From an uncultured Roseobacter sp. (GTDB lineage Bacteria > Pseudomonadota > Alphaproteobacteria > Rhodobacterales > Rhodobacteraceae), in the NCBI RefSeq assembly GCF_947495025.1, contig NZ_CANLXG010000001.1, positions 682,001 through 746,000 of the forward strand: DNA of 64,000 nt, read 5' to 3'. Position 1 is the first letter of the stretch; each line of letters begins with the position of its first letter. The notes beneath the pieces are model-generated. The model did not search any database. It saw nothing but the letters and a program-made list of their open reading frames with translations, and was not told the DNA's origin. Positions 57,484-64,000 of the stretch are shown here, one piece after another. The position numbers were made by a program, and so were the translations under genes.

Positions 57484-59046
57484 TCAGAAGTCGGTTGGCG
57501 CGCCCCCTTCGGCTTTGCGGCGATCCACAAAGTCCCGCAGTTCGTCCCGGACTGCGATGTCCATGGGCGGTTCCTCAAAGCCGGCGACGATTTCGCGGAA
57601 CATCACGTGGGCGCGTTCCGGCGTCCAGACAGCTCCCGCTGCTTCCCAGCCCTCGTAGTTTTTCCAGTCGCTTAGGAACGGTTGATAAAACGCAGTGGTA
57701 TAGCGGTCCTGGGTGTGCTGTATCCCAAAAAAGTGCCCTGCGTTGCCAACCGATCTGATGGCGTCCAGGGCAATCTCGTCAGGTCCGGTCGCGGTGATTG
57801 CCGGATCCATATACCGCTGGATCTGCTGAAGTATCTCACAGTCCATAATGAATTTTTCCGGGCTGGCTATCAGCCCGCCTTCGAGCCAACCAGCCGCGTG
57901 GTAGACCATATTGGTGCCCGACTGTACCGCAGCCCAGAGGCTGTTTGATGTCTCCCACATCGCCTGACCGTCGGGGACATTGGCGGCGCAGACACCCGAG
58001 GACCGCATCGGAAGACCGTAAAAGCGCGCCAGTTGCCCTGTCATCTGGGTCGCACGCATGTATTCGGGCGTTCCGAACGCCGGTGCCCCTGATTTCATAT
58101 CGACATTTGAGGTAAACGTCCCGATCGCACAGGGGCAGCCCGGGCGGATAATCTGCGCCAGCACAATTGCACACAGACCTTCTGCAAGTGACTGCGCCAC
58201 AGCGCCGGCCATCGTCACCGGTGCCATCGCACCTGCCAGCGTAAAGGGTGTTACCACAAGGCCCTGCCCACGCCGCGCCAGACGCATCCAGCCATCAAGC
58301 ATCGGATAGTCGTGTTTCAGCGGGGATGTGGAGTTAATATTCGTGTACATCCGGGGACTTGCATTAAATTCCTCATGTGTCAGACCACCGGCGATGCGCA
58401 CCATTTCCATCACATCTTCGACGCGCTCTTTGCCCAGACTGTAGGCGTGCATGACCTTGTCCGTGATCGTGAGCTTGTCAAAGAGTACATCGAGGTGCCG
58501 GACACTGGCATGAATATCCACCGGCTCGACCGGATATCCACCGGCAAAGTGGATACAGTTGAAGTACTGCGTCAGTTTCAGCAGGTTTGCGCACATCTCA
58601 CGTGTGCCGGGCACCTTGGTGCCAAGGGCCATATCCCAGTAGTTGGGTGGCGATGACACGTTGCCAAAGACCAGGTTGTTTCCGCCGATCGTGATTTTCC
58701 GGTCCGGGTTGCGCGGCGTCAGCGTGAACTGCGACGGCGCATGGCCGATCCATTCCATCACGAATTCGCGCCCCATCCGCACGTTTTCGCCGTTCACATC
58801 TGCCCCGGCCCTGCGCAGGATCTCCACGGCCTCCGGGTTGAGGAATTCGACGCCTATTTCCTCGAGTATCCGCATGGCGCCGTCATGGATGGCTGTTACG
58901 CCCTCCGGGCTCAGAGGTTCCACCGGTCTGTCGGTAATGACGGGCGGACTCCAGGGCATCTGTTCGATGACCGCCGTGCCTCTGCGATGCGCCGCACCTG
59001 CGCGCCCGCCTGTTCTGCCGCGTCTTTTTGCCGGAGCGTCTGCCAC
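57484..59046 (-). CDS. MttB-family (trimethylamine/betaine) methyltransferase, non-pyrrolysine
   Basis: 520 residues from GTG 59046, which follows GAGGGGG. Family blocks include IEQMPWSPPVITDRPVEPLS, EEIGVEFLNPEAVEILRRAG, NLVFGNVSSPPNYWDM and MQTGQ-like QMTGQLARFYGLPMRSSG. No in-frame amber codon, so no pyrrolysine; such members methylate corrinoid proteins from glycine betaine or similar substrates. No corrinoid-protein or reactivase gene lies alongside. Confidence 0.9.
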   Translation of the reverse strand: MADAPAKRRGRTGGRAGAAHRRGTAVIEQMPWSPPVITDRPVEPLSPEGVTAIHDGAMRILEEIGVEFLNPEAVEILRRAGADVNGENVRMGREFVMEWIGHAPSQFTLTPRNPDRKITIGGNNLVFGNVSSPPNYWDMALGTKVPGTREMCANLLKLTQYFNCIHFAGGYPVEPVDIHASVRHLDVLFDKLTITDKVMHAYSLGKERVEDVMEMVRIAGGLTHEEFNASPRMYTNINSTSPLKHDYPMLDGWMRLARRGQGLVVTPFTLAGAMAPVTMAGAVAQSLAEGLCAIVLAQIIRPGCPCAIGTFTSNVDMKSGAPAFGTPEYMRATQMTGQLARFYGLPMRSSGVCAANVPDGQAMWETSNSLWAAVQSGTNMVYHAAGWLEGGLIASPEKFIMDCEILQQIQRYMDPAITATGPDEIALDAIRSVGNAGHFFGIQHTQDRYTTAFYQPFLSDWKNYEGWEAAGAVWTPERAHVMFREIVAGFEEPPMDIAVRDELRDFVDRRKAEGGAPTDF

Positions 59047-59158
59047 AACGAACCCCCTCTTTGTGTCTGGTCCTGCAGACAAGAAGGCCAGAGGTCCCCC
59101 GCGACAGCCGTTCCAATCGCGACCAGAAAAGTCGTTTTCGGCAGACAGTGCGTCTGTT

Positions 59159-59854
59159 TCAGGGCTGTTCAGCAATCCAGCGGGGCAGATGACTGATGTC
59201 GTCCAGCACCACCGTTGCATGCGGACGCAGTGTCTGTGCTGTTGCGAAACCTGTCAGAACGCCCACGGTTCGCATCCCAGCCGCCTGCCCGGCAAAGAGA
59301 TCATGGGTGCTGTCACCGACCATGATCACCTCTGACGGATTCAGCGCCACCGCCTCGCAGAACGCGAGCAGCTGGCCCGCCGCAGGTTTGCCACCGAAAC
59401 CACTGTCTGACCCGGCAATAAAGTCAAACATCTCCAGAGCACCCGCAGCTGACAGATGCGCACGCGCCGGCGCTTCGGCGTCATTGGTTGCCACGCCCAG
59501 CCGCAGGCCAAGACCGCGCAGTCCGCTCAGAAACGGCACCAGCGGCAGAACCTCAGCCTGTGGCGCCCGTGCGGCCTCTTCATTCAGGATGGCAAGCATG
59601 CGGTTCTGGGTCATCTCCGGCAGGCCCGGCGCAAGCGCCGCCGCAACCTCGGCCGGCGTTCCCGCAATCACGATGCTGTTACGCTCAAAGCGTGCAGCGT
59701 CAGTGTCAAAGCCGATCCGGTTACCCAGCGCACGCATCTGTCCGGGCGTGTCAGAGATCCTGTCCAGAAACGCCAGTGCCCAGGCTTCCCACGTACGGGC
59801 AAAGTCAAAGAGTGTCCCGTCCTTGTCAAAAACCACACCACGCACCGCGCTCAT
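59159..59854 (-). CDS. HAD-family phosphatase (phosphoglycolate phosphatase-like)
   Basis: 231 residues. Motif I VVFDKDGTLFDF, motif II VATNDAEAP, Lys in GFGGKPAAGQL and motif IV VMVGDSTHDLFAG. Substrate likely a small phosphate ester. Its start overlaps the DUF3572 stop by four bases. Downstream, 112 bases separate it from the MttB-family gene. Confidence 0.9.
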   Translation of the reverse strand: MSAVRGVVFDKDGTLFDFARTWEAWALAFLDRISDTPGQMRALGNRIGFDTDAARFERNSIVIAGTPAEVAAALAPGLPEMTQNRMLAILNEEAARAPQAEVLPLVPFLSGLRGLGLRLGVATNDAEAPARAHLSAAGALEMFDFIAGSDSGFGGKPAAGQLLAFCEAVALNPSEVIMVGDSTHDLFAGQAAGMRTVGVLTGFATAQTLRPHATVVLDDISHLPRWIAEQP

Positions 59855-60135
59855 GTCCAGTTCACCTGCTCACCACCGGGAAGTGCCATACGGGCCTGCA
59901 TCAGACTGGTATAGGCCAGACCCGCAGCGTCGCAGGCCTCAACGACCCAGGCATCGTCCATCATGACAAAATCGAGCACCGAGCCCAGAAATGCCGCGTC
60001 GGAAGCACCTGATTTCAGGTCCGTTTCAGAGGCTCCTGTCGCCCCCAGAAAAACCGGCAGCAGGTCATCATTTCCTGCCAGCCATGACAGAACCTGCAGG
60101 GCCAGCGTCTCGGCAGATTCCCGCGTATAACCCAT
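59851..60135 (-). CDS. DUF3572 family protein
   Basis: 94 residues: SAETLALQVLSWLAGNDDLLPVFLGATG, FLGSVLDFVMMDDAWVVEACDAAG. A small alphaproteobacterial helical family of unknown function. The start at 60135 gives the usual length. Coupled to the HAD gene; divergent from the PleD-like gene across 86 bases. Confidence 0.85.
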   Translation of the reverse strand: MGYTRESAETLALQVLSWLAGNDDLLPVFLGATGASETDLKSGASDAAFLGSVLDFVMMDDAWVVEACDAAGLAYTSLMQARMALPGGEQVNWT

Positions 60136-60221
60136 GGATCGCGATCCTTTTAAGAATATTGGAAACCCTTTGTTAACCAATATGACGGCAATGTCTAAAC
60201 ACAGAATTTACCAGTACAAGG

Positions 60222-61637
60222 ATGGCAAAGCGCGTGCAGGGCAAAATCCTCATTGTTGATGCAATCTCAACGAACCGCATCGTCCTGAAAGTTAAGCTGG
60301 CCTCTGCATTTTACGAGGTCATTCAGGCTTCTACAGCAGATGAAGCCTGTGTGGCGGCGCTGCGGCATAATCCTGATCTGATCATCTCTGCCATGGCTCT
60401 TCCCGACTGCGATTCAGCGCAGCTGTGCCGCAAGCTGCAGCAGAACCCGCAGACCCGCGCGATTCCCATGATGGTGATCGGCTGCCGCCCGCATGCCGAC
60501 ACACGCCTGCGTGCGCTCGAAGCGGGCGTCCAGGATGTGATGCTGAAACCGATCGACGACACCCTGCTGCTGGCACGTGTCCGCAGTCTCATCCGTGCGC
60601 ATAACACGGCCGCTGAATGGCAGATGCGGGATGACACATCGCGCGCCCTGGGATTTGCAGAGGATGTTGCCGACTTCGGCCCACCGGGTCAGGCGATTGT
60701 CGTGGGCACGGACAGCGCTCATACAGGTGCGCTGATTGAACTTCTCACCCCATCGCTGCGCACGAAACTCACCTATTCCGCGCCGGAGACCGCACTGCGT
60801 GACCTGACACCGGGAAAAGTGCCGGATGTGTTCATCCTGGTTCTGGAAGAGGAAGACAGCCACAGCGGAGAGGTACTGCGTCTGCTTGCCGCGATCCGTG
60901 CCACCGCCATCACCCGTCACGCGGGCGTTCTGGTACTGCAGTCGCGTCCCGATCCCGGCCTCGGTGCCTATGCGCTGGACCTTGGTGCCGATGATCTGAT
61001 GACAGACGGGTTTGACCGCAAGGAAATGTCTCTGCGGGTCAAGGCGATGATGCGTCGCAAACGCGTTGCCGACCAGTTGCGTGCGACCGTTCGGACCGGC
61101 CTGAAGGCGGCTGTTTCGGACCCTCTGACAGGCCTGCACAACCGTCGCTACGCGATGCCGCATCTGGCGCGCGTGGCGGAGCATTCTGCCGCAACCGGAC
61201 GCAGTTTTGCAGTTATGGTTGCCGATCTCGACCACTTCAAACGGATCAATGACCTTTATGGGCATGCCTCGGGCGACGCTGTGCTTGTCGAGGCCGCAAG
61301 ACGGCTGCGCGAAAACCTGCGCGGTGTTGATCTGGTCGCCCGGATCGGCGGCGAAGAGTTCCTGATCGTAATGCCCGCAACGCCACTGAGCGAGGCGCGG
61401 GCGGCGGCCCGCAGACTGTGCCGGAAGATCGGTGGCACCGGATTTGCCGTGCCCGGATCGTCAGACCCGATCACCGTGACGGTCTCGATCGGTGTGACCA
61501 TCGGCGGCATGCAGGGCAAACGGATGCCCGCATCTGACAAGGATGCCAACCACCTGCTGGATGCCGCCGACAAAGCCCTCTACGAAGCCAAGGTACAGGG
61601 TCGCAACCAGATCAACCTGGCCCGTCCCGCCGCCTGA
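60222..61637 (+). CDS. PleD-like diguanylate cyclase with degenerate receiver domains
   Basis: 471 residues in the PleD order REC-REC-GGDEF. The first receiver keeps Asp13 and Lys109 but the phosphoacceptor position, aligned to PleD Asp53, is Ala57 (LIISAMALPD), and the second acidic-pocket residue is Ala14. The second receiver (about 155-280) has no acidic pocket. The GGDEF domain is intact: GGEEF 376-380, inhibitory RGVD 367-370. So it probably works without phosphorylation. Confidence 0.92.
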   Translation: MAKRVQGKILIVDAISTNRIVLKVKLASAFYEVIQASTADEACVAALRHNPDLIISAMALPDCDSAQLCRKLQQNPQTRAIPMMVIGCRPHADTRLRALEAGVQDVMLKPIDDTLLLARVRSLIRAHNTAAEWQMRDDTSRALGFAEDVADFGPPGQAIVVGTDSAHTGALIELLTPSLRTKLTYSAPETALRDLTPGKVPDVFILVLEEEDSHSGEVLRLLAAIRATAITRHAGVLVLQSRPDPGLGAYALDLGADDLMTDGFDRKEMSLRVKAMMRRKRVADQLRATVRTGLKAAVSDPLTGLHNRRYAMPHLARVAEHSAATGRSFAVMVADLDHFKRINDLYGHASGDAVLVEAARRLRENLRGVDLVARIGGEEFLIVMPATPLSEARAAARRLCRKIGGTGFAVPGSSDPITVTVSIGVTIGGMQGKRMPASDKDANHLLDAADKALYEAKVQGRNQINLARPAA

Positions 61638-61645
61638 ACCGGGCA

Positions 61646-62137
61646 CTACTGCTTCTTACGGCCACCGCGCGACAGCGCCTCCTCTACGCGCTGCGCATAG
61701 GCTGCGCGTTCCTGCGCAGACATTCCCGCAACAACCTGCACCCAGGCCGTCTGAGTGGCCTCCAGAAACCGCACCCCGGCCTCGGCCTGACGGCGCGCGG
61801 CCGTCTCAAGTGCCACTGCATCAAAGGGTTCGGTACGCAGAGCCGACAACACATCCCGGTAAAGAGCCCGCCGCGCGCCACGGTCCGGTATCGCCTGCCT
61901 GTTTGCAGAACGGATACCGCGGAACATCTCGCGGCGCTGTTCGCGCGGCAGGGCGGCCATATAGGGGCGCGCATAGCTGTCCGCACCAGGTCCGCCCGGA
62001 CGATCCGGACCACTGCGCAGCAATGTACCGGCAACCAAACCAGCGATGGCAAGGTTCAGTGCCAGAGAGGCAAACAGTGCCAGCTTCAGGCGTCGGTCCG
62101 GTCGCTTTTCGGGTGCGTGCTTGTCTGTATCGGTCAT
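61646..62137 (-). CDS. Periplasmic metal-resistance (CpxP/CnrX-like) protein
   Basis: 163 residues. N-terminal anchor (LALFASLALNLAIAGLVAGTLL) then a helical periplasmic domain (PREQRREMFRGIRSANRQAI, ALETAARRQAEAGVRFLEATQTAW, MSAQERAAYAQRVEEAL) of the heavy-metal sensor family. Follows the putative anti-sigma gene by 3 bases. In CnrX-type systems such proteins report metal to an ECF sigma. Confidence 0.8.
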   Translation of the reverse strand: MTDTDKHAPEKRPDRRLKLALFASLALNLAIAGLVAGTLLRSGPDRPGGPGADSYARPYMAALPREQRREMFRGIRSANRQAIPDRGARRALYRDVLSALRTEPFDAVALETAARRQAEAGVRFLEATQTAWVQVVAGMSAQERAAYAQRVEEALSRGGRKKQ

Positions 62138-62140
62138 CCC

Positions 62141-62503
62141 TCAGCCCTCTTCTGCATCCCAGCCAAAACCATCTGCGCCACCGGCAAAACCTGCCGTTTC
62201 TGATACGTCGTATCCCAGCAACACAGCCCCTGTGTCCGGCAGCAGGTCTGGCGGGCTGACACCGATCCAGAAACCCGCACAGGTCGCGGCAACCAGCCCG
62301 CCCAGCCCCGGCCAGCCACCGGGCAGCCAGCTGAACGATCTGCGGCGCCGGACAGGCCCTGGCGCGACGGGCCGCTCCGACTGCACCCGGGCTGCATCCG
62401 CAAGCACACGCGACGTCAGAGCCGCGGGCACATCGTCCTGCGACCGTGCGGCTTCCTGCAACAGTGCATCCAGTCTGTTCGTTGATCTGTCCTGGTCAGT
62501 CAT
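62141..62503 (-). CDS. Putative anti-sigma factor (single-helix membrane protein)
   Basis: 120 residues: cytosolic ~70 with RLDALLQEAARSQDDVPAALTSRVLADAA, one helix (GLGGLVAATCAGFWIGV) and a short periplasmic tail. Its start overlaps the sigma gene end by eight bases, and it sits between the sigma and the metal-type sensor. No recognised anti-sigma zinc motif; the assignment rests on position and topology. Confidence 0.65.
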   Translation of the reverse strand: MTDQDRSTNRLDALLQEAARSQDDVPAALTSRVLADAARVQSERPVAPGPVRRRRSFSWLPGGWPGLGGLVAATCAGFWIGVSPPDLLPDTGAVLLGYDVSETAGFAGGADGFGWDAEEG

Positions 62504-63083
62504 CTTCAGCTATCCCCAGTTCGTCCCTGCGTCCGGCGAATACAGCCGCCAGAGCCCTTTTGCCACGGGCGGTCAGGCTTTCAACCGCTTCGGTGCTGAT
62601 TTCCATGATTTCCGCAATCTCAGGATTGCTCAGCCCTTCGATGTGCCGCAGAACGACCGCCTGCCGCTGCCGTTCCGGCAAACTGTCCAGCGCCTGCTGC
62701 AGGGCATCCGCCCGCGCACGTGTCTGCAGCCTCTGTTCTGCGCCCGGCGCGGGATCTGCAGGCTCTTCGACGTCATCGAGGCCTGTGCTGCGCCTTTTCC
62801 GGAGCCGGTCTGTGCAGAGGTTCGCAGTCACCCGGTAGAGCCAGGTTGTCACCTTTGCACCGCCCTGTTCCCAGTCAGGTGCCATGCGCCAGAGCCGCAT
62901 CATCGCGTCCTGCGCAACATCCTCGGCCTCGCTCTGATCCCCCAGCATCCGCCGCGCCTGATGATAGACCCGCGGCAACAGACGCGCCGTCAGCACCCGC
63001 GACGCATCACTGTCGCCCTGTGCAAACAGCAGCAGCAAGGCATCATCCGACACTTCAGAGAGGGTGTCCCGCGGCATATCCAT
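62496..63083 (-). CDS. ECF-family RNA polymerase sigma factor
   Basis: 195 residues. Region 2 with MLGDQSEAEDVAQDAMMRLWR and WLYRVTANLCTDRLRK, then a linker with acidic Pro (EEPADPAPGAE) and region 4 (ALDSLPERQRQAVVLRHIEGLSNPEIAEIM). Start 63083; a longer frame to 63116 is possible. Confidence 0.92.
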   Translation of the reverse strand: MDMPRDTLSEVSDDALLLLFAQGDSDASRVLTARLLPRVYHQARRMLGDQSEAEDVAQDAMMRLWRMAPDWEQGGAKVTTWLYRVTANLCTDRLRKRRSTGLDDVEEPADPAPGAEQRLQTRARADALQQALDSLPERQRQAVVLRHIEGLSNPEIAEIMEISTEAVESLTARGKRALAAVFAGRRDELGIAEDD

Positions 63084-63149
63084 TCCCGACAGGGTTAAAA
63101 GGCCCGGGCGCGGCATTCAAGCCGCACCCTGCCCCGGACCCGTTTCGCT

Positions 63150-63608
63150 TCAGTTCCTGTCGCGTCCGCCACCGTGACGTTTGCCGGCAAACCGGGCCCG
63201 CGCCTCCTCGAACTCTTCTTTCGAGATAGTCCCGTCGTCATTGGCATCTGCACGGTCAAACCGTTTGTCAGCGCGTTTCGATGTGGACAGCTCCTCCATC
63301 GACAGGCGCCCGTCCCCATCCGTGTCCAGCCGCTCGATCATGCGCGCGGACCGGTCTTTCATGCGCTCAGCTCCCTGCTGAGAAATCTCCTCTGCTGTCA
63401 GAAAGCCATCACCGTCTGTATCAGCGCCTGTAATCCGCTCAAGGCGCGGCGCATCCGCTTCTGCGCGCGAAATGGCGCCGTCGCCGTCTGTATCCAGCAA
63501 CTCAAAGGAAACGGGCGCACGGCCCACATCGTCGCGCGCCATGGCCACGCCGGTTGTCAGGGAAATGGCCCCGGTCAGAACGACAGCGATGAATGCAGTA
63601 TGTTTCAC
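63150..63608 (-). CDS. Secreted four-EF-hand protein
   Basis: 152 residues from GTG 63608 (AGGAGAAG upstream). Signal peptide (AFIAVVLTGAISLTTGVAMA), then four calcium loops: DTDGDGAISRAE (39-50), DTDGDGFLTAEE (63-74), DTDGDGRLSMEE (95-106), DANDDGTISKEE (121-132). All have the acidic residue pattern for Ca2+. Lies 66 bases before the sigma gene on the same strand. Confidence 0.93.
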   Translation of the reverse strand: MKHTAFIAVVLTGAISLTTGVAMARDDVGRAPVSFELLDTDGDGAISRAEADAPRLERITGADTDGDGFLTAEEISQQGAERMKDRSARMIERLDTDGDGRLSMEELSTSKRADKRFDRADANDDGTISKEEFEEARARFAGKRHGGGRDRN

Positions 63609-63798
63609 AGATCTTCTCCTCAATCATGTTTTTTGCCGCCCTTCAGCGGGTCGGACATGGCATTCAACGGGGCTGTCCGGACTTTCCGTCGCAGAATATC
63701 TGTTTTTCTCCTCGCGACATCCCGCCGCAGCGACCGGTCGCCACCTTTTCATCGCGCCCGGAAAGGCGCACATAACGTCATCAGAGCAGGACAAGAGC

Positions 63799-64000
63799 AT
63801 GAATGAGTCAGTTTCTCAGCACGATGGACTTACACGTGCCCCGCAGACCAGCGCGGGCACCCAACCGGCGCGCAGTACAAAGACGTCCATCCTGCGAGGC
63901 TGGAAGCGCAGGTGTCCGCACTGTGGAAATGGCCCGCTGCTGAAATCCTATCTCAAGGTGAATGACAGCTGCCCGGTCTGCCGCGAAGAACTGCATCACC
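63799..64000 (+). CDS. DUF983 family protein, 3' end cut by window
   Basis: The first 67 codons of a protein with a zinc-ribbon pair, CPHCGNGPLLKSYL and CPVCREELHH, which match DUF983 membrane proteins. A hydrophobic part should follow beyond the window. ATG 63799; no strong ribosome-binding site. Confidence 0.75.
   Translation, partial: MNESVSQHDGLTRAPQTSAGTQPARSTKTSILRGWKRRCPHCGNGPLLKSYLKVNDSCPVCREELHH

Noticed and set aside
57484..59046. Pyrrolysine (in-frame amber) in the MttB-family gene
   Set aside because: The frame is continuous with no internal TAG.

Overview
The window looks like a stretch of chromosome from a marine alphaproteobacterium of the Rhodobacteraceae (Roseobacter group). 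The evidence is the high GC content, a DMSP lyase of the DddP type whose metal-binding and catalytic residues match the Roseobacter enzyme position for position, a CtrA-type TTAA-N7-TTAA box, VPxPA-CTERM exported proteins, a non-pyrrolysine MttB-family methyltransferase and several families common in roseobacters (DUF6314, DUF1223, DUF3445, DUF3572). I see no transposase, integrase, prophage, rRNA operon or CRISPR array. One AT-richer gene (about 21.1-22.2 kb) looks foreign.

Layout. 0-4 kb: fatty-acid synthesis (fabD, fabG, acpP, partial fabF) on the minus strand. 4-6.7 kb: a cytochrome b561-YceI fusion facing a second YceI protein, then a small membrane protein with a CtrA box. 6.9-9.8 kb: ribosomal operon rpsF-rpsR-rplI, an alternative oxidase and an aquaporin. 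9.9-13.8 kb: trigger factor, tRNA-Leu, a degenerate Hint-domain protein and the NAD(P)HX repair enzyme. 13.9-15.7 kb: glnB-glnA. 15.8-28.3 kb: accessory genes, including two CTERM proteins, DddP, the HNH-type gene, an SGNH protein, a hydrolase-OsmC fusion and BioY. 28.3-37.3 kb: purB, two small Cys-motif secreted proteins, a divergent solitary FliG behind an inverted repeat, an acyltransferase, aconitase and a third CTERM protein.

37.3-44.2 kb is a long minus-strand run, yajC-secD-secF-tauE-Mth938-ccmABCDG, which joins protein export to cytochrome c maturation. 44.4-55.4 kb carries a trypsin-like protease, serS, a hydroxyacid dehydrogenase, a reductive-dehalogenase-like protein, pirin/TetR, hom-glpX-recJ and tRNA-Glu.

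55.8-64 kb is signalling-rich. It holds an H-NOX-like protein coupled to a diguanylate cyclase, an MttB-family methyltransferase, a PleD-like cyclase and an ECF sigma cluster (EF-hand protein, sigma factor, putative anti-sigma factor, CpxP-like protein). Both cyclases keep intact GGDEF sites and RxxD inhibitory sites, but their input domains have lost the residue that would sense heme/NO or accept phosphate. That pattern and the sigma/EF-hand cluster are the most interesting observations here. Starts were chosen from ribosome-binding sites and family alignment recalled from knowledge; no database search was run.
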